Source: Pleurodeles waltl (lineage: Eukaryota > Chordata > Amphibia > Caudata > Salamandridae). From it: a stretch of 64,000 nt of DNA. Shown piece by piece: positions 32,827 through 45,625 of the stretch. Each line of letters begins with the position of its first letter. Position 1 is the first letter of the stretch. The stretch spans positions 1,536,536,782 through 1,536,600,781 of the forward strand of contig NC_090444.1 in the NCBI RefSeq assembly GCF_031143425.1, in the 5' to 3' direction. The notes beneath the pieces are model-generated. The model had not been told where the DNA came from, searched no databases, and saw only the letters and a program-made list of their open reading frames with translations. Made by a program: the position numbers and the translations under genes.

Positions 32827-33791
32827 ATTGTCTTTTAAGAAGCCCTAACAATTCACACTGTTATCTCTTCCCACTGCCCCTGAAGACCCTCATGCTATGC
32901 TTTGCAAACATAGGTTACCATGATGTGCCAGCGTGATTGGTGGGAAATGTGAAGCTCACATCCCCAAGACTTACTGACCAAGCTACACCCCTGGGGTCAA
33001 GGGAAAACAAATTCCATTATGCTGCATGGTGATAGTGGGAAGACGGTAGTAAATTAAGTTGTATTAACAGTTTCTGTTCACAACACTCTCATGCACAAAG
33101 GTATAGTTATATGCATGGAAATGGTTAAAACTTTAGAACAAGAAAATATGCATAAAAGGAAAACTTCACAAGAAAATTGCTGGGTGGAAAACATGTGCCT
33201 TGGACATAGCAAAATATTGCTCTGTAATTGCGTCGGCCAAAAGAAACAGATGGTCAACAGATTTTACAGGGAAAAAGCAAGGAAAGAAAGTTTATCCAGA
33301 GCAATACAAACTCAATGCAAAAATGCATGAAAAGCGGAAATCACAATACAAGTTCCATCCTTAAGATAATCCAAAGCAATGTTAAGGCCTAACATTGACT
33401 CTATAGCATGTGTACGGCTTCCAACATATCTCCACTTCTTCTTCACCTATGTTCTAAGCCATTGCCTTTGTGACACGGGAAGCGGAGTCTGCGAATTGGG
33501 CAATGGGGTGTTCTTTGTATCAGAAATTCCAGTGATCATGGACCACTTGGACTTTAGGAATGATTATCACCTGCTCAAGAGAATTCTGCAGCAAGCAGTT
33601 GCTCCACATTTACATCTGGCCCACAAAGACATGCTGGTGATGTGATGCCTACCACTGTATATGGCAAATAGAAAACGTGCACAAAGCATATCAGAGAATG
33701 GTATATTTTTGTCAAGAGAGAAGTCTAGCATACAGCAGAACTCCTTTATTGCCACTCCTCATAGCATCGCATTTTAGAGAAACATGTAAAC
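32827..33791. other. unassigned stretch
   Basis: ATT at 32827-32829 is the right target duplication of the Harbinger element. ATGTAAAC at 33784-33791 is the left duplication of the hAT element that follows. Between them nothing is recognised; an 88-codon frame at 33379-33645 has no family motif. Confidence 0.4.
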
Positions 33792-34581
33792 CATGCATAC
33801 TCAAAGTACGGCCCAGGGGGTGCATGCGGCCCACTTGACCTTTACATGTGGCCCCCCTTAGACAACAGGAGGACAGGATTGCTCCTAACTCGATTGTAAA
33901 TAAAGAGGCAATTGTTTATTTCAATGTTAACTAGTGTTAAGGAAAGAACGTAACCAGGGAGTCCTGAGCTTCACTTTAGAAGCAAGTTCATTTTTAAAGA
34001 CATCTTGCAGCAAAAGGGTACAAATATAACAGCCACTTCAAAATTCAAAAAGTGTATAAAGTTAACACGCAGTCCATTTCACCTAAGTATAATGAATTGT
34101 ATTAGTGCAATGAGAAGTATTAATTTAAATGTGATCGTTTTCAAACAAGAATTTAGAAACATTAATTTTCACTTCTATTCTGACAAATACGCCAATAGTG
34201 AATTAAACAAGCAAGTCAGATGTTATGTGCACTTTTTGAGTGGCCTGGGTTCCTATTATAGAGGAACAACATTATAGTTTATTAAATCAAACACAGAAGC
34301 AGATTTGTACGGTGCAGACCCTGATCCTAAAATTAAGCAATTGCCTAGGATCACACAATTTGGAAAAGTGGGGAAGCTAAGATTAATCCCAGGTTTTCTA
34401 GTTTCATATTGCTCAATTCAGCCACTAGATGTATATACCCTTCGCTTCACCTACCAATACTTAACCGCCAGTCCTCCCAACCCCCTCGCCCGACCGCCAT
34501 TTCACTGGCATTGATGCGGCCCTCGGTCCCATCGCAGACCAAACTTTTTGGCCCCTGGGAAAATGTTTGCGAGTAGCCATG
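33792..34581. mobile_element. hAT-type non-autonomous element (790 bp) with 8-bp duplication
   Basis: The left end CATGCATACTCAAAG and the right end, read inward, CATGGCTACTCGCAAAC are inverted. Flanks are ATGTAAAC (33784-33791) and ATGTAAAG (34582-34589), an 8-bp target duplication with one change, the length made by hAT transposases. Both arms carry GCGGCCC/GGCCCCC words (about 33810-33860 and 34514-34560). No transposase frame remains. Confidence 0.8.
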
Positions 34582-34589
34582 ATGTAAAG

Positions 34590-36099
34590 CATTTCAAGCA
34601 CTAAATGCCTCGCAATACTGAGCAATGCACTATTAGATTGCACAGTCACACTACTCTTTCAGACAGAAGAGTGCTTTATTTTGATTGTCACAACATGAAG
34701 CCTAATGTCAAACATGCTGTCTACGTTTCAAAATGCAAAAAGAAGCAGAACTTTGATCCAGCTTTCAGTAGATTATGTCGCATGTCACAGCATTAGAAAT
34801 GTGTGCAGTAGTAATGCTTGCAGGGACTTCCGCCTCTGTCAGAGAGGATGTAACACCATGCTTCCTAACTAATAACAAACTAAATCCATTCTTAAAATGA
34901 CTACAAAGGGTAACAGCCATTGCATCATTCAGGTCAATCACATGGTGCGGCTAAAAGAGGACTGCGTGTTATCTCTGTTCAGAAATAGTAGCTTATTATT
35001 TGTACAGGAGGTATGTTTCAGGGGCAAACCATAGTGAGTCAGCATAATTAACTTCTAATGCATCCCAAAATAGATTGCAAGTCAGTTCATTTGTTTTATC
35101 AAATTAGAAAATGCAAATTCCCATACGTAAACACATGAAAACGACCTTACATTGGCTCTACATAAGATTGAGCAATAGGGAAAACAGAAAACAAGATTTT
35201 GCAACATTGCAGATTATTTTTCATCAATTTGCGAACCAGCATAAAGTAAGTTCTATCTGTTCCTAAAAGAACATAGACATGAAAATCTAGACTGAACGCT
35301 GTCATTGTGATATAGAAAACCGTAAAATCTAGAATGAACTCTATCGTTTGGATATTTAAAAATATATTATACCGAGGTTGGAAATTGAAATTGGCAGCTA
35401 GAGAATGTATTCTCAAAATAATATCGTCTAATATTGACTGTCTGGAAAGAGATTTAAATCAATATAAAAAACACAAGTTAAAGAATGTCAAAGTTGGTGC
35501 AAATAGTTCCTTAGGAGCACCTATACTTTAATAATATTATTCAGACTATGGGAGTTATTAGGCTAGCCCTGTATTTCGATAAAGCAGTATAGCTCTATCA
35601 ACTGTGTGCAGTCCCAGGTGTCTTTAACATATAGAGCATTGTTTCCATGTTTAACTTCAACACGGCCTGAATGGCAGGACCCATGTTGGAAGTAAAAATG
35701 CCTGGCCAGCATGGCTTATTTTCAATGGTAATGTCTACCCCAAAACTGACAATGAGTTTGGCAATGGAAAAAAAAGTTACATTGGTAATTACTCATGTTT
35801 TACATACGGAATAAGCAGAATATATCCCAACTGGACATGTATTTACTATAAAGAAGATCTTCAAGGTAGACTGTTAAGGAGCAGTGGAGATTTTATGGCG
35901 AAGGCATGTTCCCGCCAAGTGATGTGGCCCACTATATATCTGGATGCCCGCTTTCTACTGTTAACTGCATATGTCCATGTTAAATGTTCAAACGATGGTC
36001 AGATTAATACTAGGAAAGTAAATAGTGTTAGGTGAATTGACGGGAGCAGTGAAGGACGATTAGAGAAGCTGTACTTTTGGACTGGTTTAGGGTGCGGGA
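34590..36099. other. unassigned AT-rich stretch
   Basis: No gene, repeat or terminal structure recognised. Confidence 0.4.
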
Positions 36100-37140
36100 T
36101 CCTAGGGCCACCCTGTGTTATACTGCTGTAAAACAATCAAAGATGCGTGATTGGAGGCATGAAGAGAAGGTGATGAAAAAATAAGATTTGCATGGCATTC
36201 AAGTAAACATGGTAGGAAAAAAACAAAAGAAGAAAGGATGTCTCCAAATGATGAGGTGTACCTATCAAAAAAGGAGAGGAGCAAGAACTGATTTGTGAAG
36301 GGCTCTAATAGGAACAGCAGTCAGTGACGGTCTCTTAGAGTCACACCCCACTGGCAAAGAGCAGTCAGATGCAAAGAAAAAAAAATACAGTTTTGTACTT
36401 GATCTCAATCTCCAGATTGGTTCTAACAATGAGCACAGGAATTTGGTAACTGCTGTCAGCAGAATAAATAATATTGCTTACATGGTGGAGTGACACTTCC
36501 ATTGAGTAAAGGGCACAGCCTCTCCAATAGTAGAGGTAAAAATATTGTTTGAAGCTGTTTGAGGAGAACTCTGTAGTAAGTCAGTTAAAATACAGTCATT
36601 CCTTCTCATAGAGGAAAAAAGGGGGAGTGACACTGGGTGATAACTAAAGGGGCAGGAAGAAACAGTAGTGGTTGTTTTTCTGTAAAGGTAATGTGGCAGC
36701 CATTTTGAATCATGTTTAGATACTGGTTACAAGAGAGTGATTTGAATAGTGAAGTTTGGCAGAGGAGAACTTTGTATGAAATAGCTAAGGGTTTCGGGGA
36801 TGACTGTACTGGATAGTGCGTATTAAGCTATAACAGATTTGAGAAAGAGGATGAGTTCCATGGGTGAAGTAGAGGAAAAGTCTAAGAGAGTGAGTGTGGT
36901 TGGGGTGAAGGAATGGGGAGGTGGCATGGTTAGTAATACAGTCAAATTATCTGGGACAGTGGTGATACTGGAGGAAAAGTATGATGAGTGTAGCCTGAGT
37001 GATAGATGTTTTGGGTGGGGAAATGAAGTTATTGATAGGTAAGTAAGAGATTTGCAGACACGGATTGAATGCTGAGATGTGAACTTCATCTTAATGCCAT
37101 TTGAAAATACCTCTGTTTTCCAAACGGTAGTCACAAACAT
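36100..37140 (-). pseudogene. decayed L2/CR1-type LINE, reverse transcriptase remnant
   Basis: Reading the minus strand from 37140 down, FTPTTLTLLDFSSTSPMEL (about 36920-36860) resembles the segment before the reverse transcriptase. PFSYHPVSLPLFS (about 36645-36605) matches the NYRPVSLLPFLS block. SVLAPLLFDRYTSSFGDI (about 36275-36220) matches GVPQGS.L.P.LFNIY. Soon after, CHANLIF stands where the YADDTQL catalytic motif should be. Stops and shifts are frequent. No intact end is seen, so limits are approximate. Confidence 0.5.
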
Positions 37141-39258
37141 AAAAGCTTAAGTATCCTTTCGATCTTTCTTTTGCCTGTAATATTTCTACATATTCTCAAA
37201 ACCCTGCGTAGGAAAACACAGACGAGCAATTGATATTGACAGTGACAGTTGAACCAGGACACACTAAAGGAAAACCAGATGTGTCCGGACAACAATGCAA
37301 CATTGAAGATTACAAATGTAAATACGTCTTGCTGCATTGATATTTTGTTTTTGGACCCAAGAAATCTGAACTGAATGTCTAGATCTAATTTTACACTCAC
37401 ACTCCATAACGAGGACCAAAAGGTTTTGCAGCCTGTGCTAGTGTCCATAAGTGCTAGCACAATCACTTTATAGTACAAGTGGAATAAAGGATGCACAGCC
37501 TTGTCATTATTTCTCAGTCGGCAATCATGGTACGGCTGAATACTTTCCAGTTAATGTAATTATTTAATGCCATTTATTTATACATAGACAGGCAAACAAA
37601 TTAAATGTATAAGGTAAATCATCCAAGACGATGTTAAATGAGTAACATTTGGCAACACATTGAAACCCCAGAAACAACTGCACATTGTGCAGAGAGAAAA
37701 CACCAAACAAAGGATAACTAATACCTGTTCAAGCAGAAAACACAAAACTATAGGATATTAAAACGTATCTTTAGTGTTTAAATGTCAGAATCTGTGAAAC
37801 TCAGGACGCAGATGATATAAATTTTTACCATGTGGGCAACCTTCAACTGATTGTGGACACATTTGAAGCTGTGCCTGGCTATTTTGGAGTAATGTTTACA
37901 CTGACAACTGATGTTAATGAGCATTGCCAAAGCCAATCGGTCTTGGCTCTATAAAGTAGAGCTATTGGTTTTGCCAATTGTTTTTTATTACAGTAAATTA
38001 CATAATAGTTCTGTTGGATTAATTTACAAACACACTTTTACATTACATTACACTTTTATATTATTTTACATCCTCACAAATACAATAATCAGTCTTGTCA
38101 ATGGTACAGCAGAGATATAAATCATCGATGTTTCGACCCCTAATATCCAATGTGCATTGGACCACATTAACCTGGTTCTTCATCAGGGCAGTAGACAAAA
38201 AAACATAGAGAAGCATCCTCGTCTTCTGAGTGAAACTCTTTAGAAAATAAGGTGTCAGAGGGTAACCGATGACAGAAAACATTACTGGCCTTTCTGAAGT
38301 GGTGCAATTACTCATCTACACGAGGTAATGGCTTTATAGTGTGTCTTAATGAAATAGAAAGAGGGTGCGTATCCTTTTTGGTCTAGTACCTCACATCAAG
38401 CCAAAACAGCCACTAGAAGAAACATCTGCGCAACGCGTCAGTAAGAACGAATGACACAATTTGATTGTATTTGTGAGGTAATAGCCACTACTGCTTCAAA
38501 AAATCTCGATATACACAATGGATTGAATTATGTTCCAATAATTTGTACATTTTACTTGTAAATAGCACGATTACTACTTGCACAATCACTTTTGATTCAC
38601 TTCACATGGAGCACCTGTCCTGTCACTCTGCAGTATGTTGATGAATATTACATTTTGTTGATACTGGATAACCTAATTCACATATTCTTACCTACGTGCA
38701 TATATGTTGTATTGATACTTTTGCTTGACCCTAGGGGATGATCTATTAGCTGCACTTTACAGTAATGTAAAAGTGTGATTGTACATTAATCCAACAGATC
38801 CATTATGTGATGTACTGTACTTGACCAAGGTTCTGGTGAATGTTTTTTTCTAGTCACACTCATTAGGACCCATTCGTACGCATGGTCATGGACTTTGCAG
38901 TGGGTTTTCTAATTCACAAAACAATTCAAAGCTGTTCCTGCTGCATGTGCATGCATCATGACGCATGTACATGTGTGCTTCATGATGCATGTACATTTGT
39001 GCATTATGATGCATGCGTTCACGGGAGGCTTGCAACATGGAAGCAACTTTCAATCGATCAATCTACCATGGCAAATAGCCATGATAGAGTGGAAAATTAA
39101 GAGTAAACACATGTAGTAAGACAAAGTCCCACTAGTGTAAAAAAACACAAACCAAACAGCCCAGTAGTAATTGCAACTGCCAGACATTTCTGAAAAAAAT
39201 GTAAAGTGGGACAGGGAGCAGGGAGGACAGCAGAGGGTGCGGGAGGGAAGTAAAAATA
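37141..39258. other. unassigned stretch
   Basis: Mostly AT-rich with no coding signal. Near 38945-39012 a short tandem repeat built on CATGATGCATGTACATGTGTG occurs about 2.5 times. Nothing else is supported. Confidence 0.4.
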
Positions 39259-39875
39259 GGGGCACTCATTTCGAGCCAGATGATCCTAGGACTGCAAGAC
39301 TCGCATTGGCGGTTGGACCCCCACCAATGCGATGGTCCCACAGCCACATTATGACCGTGGCGAAAGCGCCACTGTCCGACTGCCGGCACCACCACTTTTC
39401 CGCCGGCTGATGGCCTGGCGGTGCCAGCGGTCTAAATCCAACAGGGTAGCGCTGCAAGGAGCGCTTCCCTTGTGATTACGACTTCCATGTTCGCCAGCTT
39501 TTGCATAGCGATTCCACTGCCATGCAAAATCTGGCGGAGACGGGGCTCCGGGGGTTCCCTGGGGGACCGTGCACTGCCCATGCACTTCGCATGGGCAATA
39601 CAGGGGTCCCCATGGGAAGCCGCGTCACGCTTTTCACTGCCTGAATTACAGGCAGTGAAACACGGGATGGGTGCTGTAGCACCCGATGTACCACAACAGT
39701 GTCAATGTTGTGGGTAGTTTCTCGCTGGGTCAGCGAGCGAAAACTATGTTTCCACCTTCTGGCCCAGCAGGAAACTCATAATACGGCCAGTGGACGGAAA
39801 ACCAAACTGCCCGTTTTCCGACCTAATGAGTTTGGCGGGCGGTCTCCGCCTCCTGCCAAACTCGTAATGAGGCCC
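39259..39875. mobile_element. Harbinger-like MITE, GGGCCTCATTACGAG type
   Basis: The right end read inward is GGGCCTCATTACGAGTTTGG; the left end GGGGCACTCATTTCGAG is a diverged inverted match. The interior is a chain of palindromes (GCTGCAAGGAGCGC near 39451, GCCCATGCACTTCGCATGGG near 39576, TTTTCACTGCCTGAATTACAG near 39632) built like 12270-12844. A duplication is not clear. Confidence 0.65.
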
Positions 39876-40018
39876 AGAATGTTTAGAGGCAAAAAAATAG
39901 GAAAAAAATGTGTGTAAAAACAATAAATACTGAAACTGGCAGCCCAGAAGCACTTTGCACATACTTAACCCTCAATAAAAAAATAACAAAAAAAGTAAGG
40001 GGGTGTGGAACATATTAT

Positions 40019-42913
40019 TAGGCCTGGGTGGTAAACTCCACTCTGCTGGTGGAGTTCACAGAGTTTTGCGACTCTACTCTCCATAGTTTGGCAAAAACTC
40101 TGCCTCTCGCCGTGTAGCAGAGTTTCCGAGCACTAGTTCCTAAGCAGTTCAAACACACACCCTCTAGCCATTATTATGTGCAAGACCTTTACCCTTTACA
40201 TGATATTCCTTTGCTGTTATCTCCCAGAGACTACCCCCTCTGATGTTGAGGTCCAGGAAGCAGCAGCGTCTCAATGGACTCATGTTTCCAGTCTCCGGGC
40301 AGGCATTTTCCCAAGCATCGACCTGGTAAGCAATGGAAGGGACTGATAGAGGGACAGATAGAGAACTTAATGCATCATGGCCTAGCCAATGTCAATATAT
40401 GTGTGCATGTCACAGGCTGAAACGCTGGCATGACTGACTTAACCTGTCATCCTTCTTAGGTTCATAAAACAAGTCTATTTGGGTTGACTATCAATAACAC
40501 GGCAAATGAAGATTCAATAGAGTTAAGAAAGGGTGGACTGTGTTAATAAGGTGGTAATGCACATTGGGAAATATTTTGCAGAAGACAAGGTTCCCGTTTA
40601 CCTTGTTGATAAATGCATGCCTGGTGTGTTGAAGCTGCAGAACCTTTATTTGTTTCCCAAAGGCTCTTTTCGTTTTTGGATTTCGCAATTCGAGTTTTGC
40701 TTGAATATGGAAATGGGCGCAAGAGCTTGCTATAGATGGGAATTTGTACTGCAAGTGGTGCCTAATACTTTTTTTCCTTTAGTAAATGCTTTGTTTCCTT
40801 TAGTAAATGCCCTGTAGAGTTCAGCAAACCATTCTGTGGTGGGCAGGCTTAGAGAGGCACCTACGTCTGGGAACCGATCGGAACGGATGGTTGTGTGAAA
40901 GGGAATTTACATGGGCTGGGGCAGAGGTCTTTGTCCTGGTTTGCCACAGAGAAAATATAAGCTGGAGCACGTAACCTTGAAGGAACATGAGGTGACCACT
41001 AAAATCATGACAGGTTATCTCTAATGGCTATGAGGGTGAGACCACAAGGTAACCAGGCTGAAACAGGTGACGCTGGTGGAGCAGGCCCACGTTACATGCG
41101 CCCCACAAGTATGCACTTTTTACAAAAGAGACAAACATTTTTAGTAGAAATCAGGTTGTTGGCCAAAAGTTACAGCATGAGTCTCTAAAAAACGGACATG
41201 GTGAGTGATGTAGACCAGCGGACACCAACTGTGCTGCTTTTTGAAACATACTTCAATATTGTCTCTGAGAGACACTGCTTTTCTTGTGCTGTTTTAATAA
41301 TGTATTTATATCTGGTTGCATACAGTGCTCCAAGCACACTTCTGTCTGTTATATAAGTGCACTTTCCAGTATGATTTTACTCCATGGCCTGCCAGGCATT
41401 ATTCATCACTTGAATGAAAGCAGGTGATCTGCTTCAGATCATACTATCTGCCTGCCTCATGTGCTAGCACAGCCAGGCTAACTGCACACTGCTTGTACCG
41501 GTGAAAGTGAGAGTTGGAAAGCTGCACAGGTGAAAGTGAAGCCACTACAGGCAGTGTCCAATAAGGGCCACGTGCACTGATGACAGCAGGCTCACTACAG
41601 GCCCAGTGCACAGGTGACAACGGGCTCACTACAGGCAGCATGCACAGGTGACAGCAGCCCGAGCTGGGAAGAGCAGGCAGTGATCAGCTGGATGCGCTGA
41701 TTCATACCTTCCGGTCTCCGCGTGCTTACCACAGCATTCCTATTGCTGGAAACGGATGGTGCGGCCCTGCTGAAGAGGGGTTTACCTCACATAAAGGACC
41801 TCAGCAGTGGGAGCTGCCAGTCGCCGACCTGCTCAGACTACAAGCCTCATGACATTCACAGACTAGGGAACAGCGGTTTAACTTTACTGCCCAGCTCCCA
41901 ACACAACACCCTATGTACAATCAAGATATAGGGCCAGATGTAGGAAACGATTTGCGACTCGCAAACGGCAAAAATGGCCGTTTGCGAGTCGCAAATGTGA
42001 GTTTCCTATGCAGAAATGCATTTTGCGAGTCGGGACCGACTCGCAAAATGCATTTCCGACTCGCAAATAGGAAGGGGTGTTCCCTTCCTATTTGCGACTC
42101 GCAGTGGGATGCAAATGGAGTCGCAGTTACCATCCACTTGAAGTGGATGGTAACCCACTCGCAACCCCTTTGTGACTGGACCCCATATTATTTTTTCAGG
42201 GCAGGTAGTGGTCCAAGGGACCACTCCCTGCCCTGAAAAAATACGGAAACTAAAGTTTTCGTTTTTTTTTTTAAGTGCAGCTCGTTTTCTTTTAAGGAAA
42301 ACGGGCTACACTTAAAAAAAAAAAACTGCTTTATTTAAAGCAGTCACGAACACGGAGGTCTGCTGACTACAGCAGGCCTCCATGTTTGCGAGTGCCTTGA
42401 TTCGCTATGGGGCCGCAATTTGCGACCCACCTCATGAATATTCATGAGGTGGGTCATTGCGACCCCATAGCGAGTCGCAGTCGGTGTCTGAGACACCGTA
42501 CTGCATACCAATTTGCGAGTTGCAAATTGCGAGTCGCATGGACTCGCACTTTGCAACTCGCAAATATTTTATTTGCTACATCTGGCCCATAGAGATGTAA
42601 AGTTAGAATACATCATTACCTGCAGCGTACCGGTTAGAGACTCCAACAATGCAGGGGGATCTTTATTTATTTACAGGTTCCACAACATCCAATTTGCGGT
42701 ACTGTTTGTTAGGGGCTGGCGCTCCATGTAATGATAACTTGAAGGATTTATTCAGTTGAATTTACCATTATCCCACATGATTGTGTCACTCTTCTTTACT
42801 AGGACGAGGCCTAAAATTCTGCTGCTCGAGAAACTCTGCGAAATTGCGTGGAGTTGTTAGGTAACGTGGCAGAATTCTGTGAAATAAAACTCTGAAAGGT
42901 CTGCCCACCCCTA
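40019..42913. mobile_element. possible hAT element with a nested MITE
   Basis: The left arm starts TAGGCCTGGGTGG and the right arm, read inward, TAGGGGTGGGCAG, a start seen in many hAT elements. Both arms then carry GAGTTT and CTCTGC words. Flanking octamers CATATTAT and TATATCAT agree at 6 of 8 places. The complete MITE at 41931-42588 lies inside. No transposase is recognised between 40140 and 41930. This is a tentative call. Confidence 0.3.
41931..42588. mobile_element. Harbinger-like palindromic MITE (658 bp), GGGCCAGATGTAG ends
   Basis: It starts GGGCCAGATGTAGGAAA and ends TTTGCTACATCTGGCCC, flanked by ATA on both sides (41928-41930 and 42589-42591). The interior is a series of stem-loops: TTTGCGACTCGCAAACGG mirrored at 41979, the GGTCC hairpin at 42190-42241, a T-run/A-run stem at 42260-42325, and CCTCATGAATATTCATGAGG at 42431. 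The word TTTGCGA/TCGCAAA occurs many times. Confidence 0.87.
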
Positions 42914-45625
42914 TATATCATGAAGAGATGGAGGGGACCAAGAGAAGAAGAGCCTACTCACAAAGGTAAGTACTTGAATAAATCTACACATGCACAGTTA
43001 CACTTACACTTCACAGTAAATTTCCTATATTTGGCCATTCACAATTTCCCAGGGTAAGTTCACTACAAAATATAGCCTTACCTGTCTCCACCCCCTGAAA
43101 GTGGGTGGAGCCAAATGTACAAGTGTGATGTTGCTGCAGCCAAAAAGGACCCTGAAGTAAGTCCAGCACCACACATGACTATCCACTGGTACTGCAAAAC
43201 CCTCCCATAGAAAATATTGGAGGCAGGAGGAAGGAGAAAGGAACTAAAAATAGACCTAAAGCAAATAATGTTACAAGAAATTAATTTATTTTGAGTTTCA
43301 AAAAATATACAAAACAGCCATCTAATCATCAGCAAAAAGCGCTCATGCAAAGCGCACACTTAGGGCTTGATAACAAGTCATTCGGACTGGTGTCCATGGG
43401 TGGGATATCCCTCTACCTAGTCACAAGTGGCCCAGTGTTGCAACACCTAGTTTTCCCAGGTGAGGGAGCATTAGACCAATTTTTACCCCCTTGTAAAGTC
43501 ACATTAGGCCCCCATGCTCTGTCAAGCTTTCACTTTCCCGCCAAAACTATTTTTCACTTTTCCTCTCTTGACTCCCACTTCCTACACTCGCACCGCACAG
43601 GAAAGCTACTGCTTTCTTTTGCACTCACCCTGAGCAAGTCTAAATGGGATTGCTAAACCCCTTGGAGTAGAGAATATTGTGCGAAATTCTACACAGTAAT
43701 TCTGTGTCCACACAGTTATCCCCCATCCCAAGGGATCTACTAATAAAAGGCAGAATTCCACATAAAGATACTGACTGGTAATTGTGGCCGCTGGGAATCT
43801 CAGCATGTAATTCCATCTAACCGATAATCAGGGCCTAGGTCTATGTTATGCATTAAAAACTATAGTTCTTGCCAACATATAGCTAAGCAGCCTATATCCA
43901 ACACCTAATAAGATATTTGCACAAATATGATCAATCAAAATATGTTTTTTTGTCCTGGTTAGCTAGTGGAAATGTAGGTTCAAGAATGCAGCAATAGCCT
44001 AGCACCAGTGCAAATTTGCCACAGACTAATGCAAATTTCCCTATTACTGGTCCAATTTACATAATCTGGTCCTGATCAGCCTTTTAGAATACAGCTTGCT
44101 ACAGGTTTTGCTAGTCTGTAACTAATTGAGTATTGCAGCTTGACATCAGAAATGGTACTCAGTTATATATTTTTTATCATTTTGTTCCTTGGCTCTTGTT
44201 AAGAATGGTTCGTAGAAGGGAACCTCCAGGTTGCTCTCTCTGTACAAGGCACTGAATGAGAAATCTGTTTGCTGCCTTTCAGTTCTGATCTGTACACTTA
44301 GTCAAATTCCCCTGCTGCAATCCTTACGTCAACACTAATGAATGCTTTTCGTTCAGACGCCATAAACTTTGATAATTGTGTTCCCCATTTTGGATAAAAA
44401 ATGAATGAGATTACAGTCTGCATACATAGCCTTCACTGCTGATAAAATGCCATTTACATCAGACTCGCCATAGCCCCCGAAGTAGCCCAGTGAAGCAACC
44501 ACGGTCTAGGACACGAGAAAAGACACAATGTAGCAAGCAGGCACTTGGCACACACCAGTTGCCATTAATAATAGTTACAAAAAACGTTCAAGCACGCTCC
44601 AGCCTTTCATTCGTGAGATCTGGAGGACATTCTACTGGGCACTGTGCAGAATGAATTAGCCGCTTTGGTTGCCATTCATGAGCACAGATTGAAATTAACC
44701 CTGTCCGAGAGGAGGCCTTGGTGATGAAGCGCTGTGGCCTGCCTTCACTCCCACCCTTACAGATTTGTGGAAGGCGAGCTCAGTGACCTGGGAAAGGGAT
44801 ACTTCCACACATTGAGTTTTTTCAGTGCTTGCAGATTAGTCTGGCAAAACATCCTCCCCAGAAGGGTCAAACCACAGCAGAATCAATCCTCATATCCTCA
44901 TATTAAGAAACAATAGGAACGTAACCTCTACCTGCAACAGGACATAGGCTCCGCGCCGGCCTTCTTATTAGCTTAATGCCTTGTGAATACTTGTAGAATA
45001 CCACTGCTATGCTCATACCGAAGAGCAAGATGCACTGGCAGCACAGTGACGTGCATCAACGGTTGCCATGGAAACTGCAAGGCATGGTATCTGAATCTAA
45101 TCATAGAACACGTTATTACAGCAGGATGCATACAGTTTGTGTTTACAAATATTTCCTAGGCTTTCATAGACAAGTTGAGCATGAAAGCAAATACGTGCAT
45201 GTATGTATGTCATACACAAAGGTAGACAGCTGCTTGAGATGGGATTATAGCATGAATGACCCATAACTGTAGGCACAGAACACTATGCCTACGGCTCCTA
45301 TATGTCCGCCAGTCCCCACGGCCTGATTTACAGAGACATTTCAGCTTCCTTTCAGGGCAATGTAGGCCATCATATATGAAATAATTTCCACCAAAACGGC
45401 CACTCAGAAGGAAATGTGTTTTGTGCAATGCCAATACTCACTAGATATAAAAGAACTGGTGGGGTGCTGCAAACTAATTTTCTACCAAACTAATCAAAGT
45501 CGGTGATAACTAAGATTTAAATAATATTATCTGCAGTCAAACAGTCGTTTAATATGAGGGTAAACTACATTTTTGTCATGATGTAGTCTTCCTTCATAAT
45601 TTTGTCTAGAGGTTTCATGGGACTT
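42914..45625. other. unassigned stretch
   Basis: No supported gene. AATTCTG/CAGAATT words near 43690-43760 recall those in the right arm of the candidate hAT element, so a relic of the same family may be present. Confidence 0.35.

Noticed and set aside
33792..34581. Host exon near the hAT element
   Set aside because: Short frames here lack conserved motifs and splice context; the segment is bounded by inverted ends and an 8-bp duplication.
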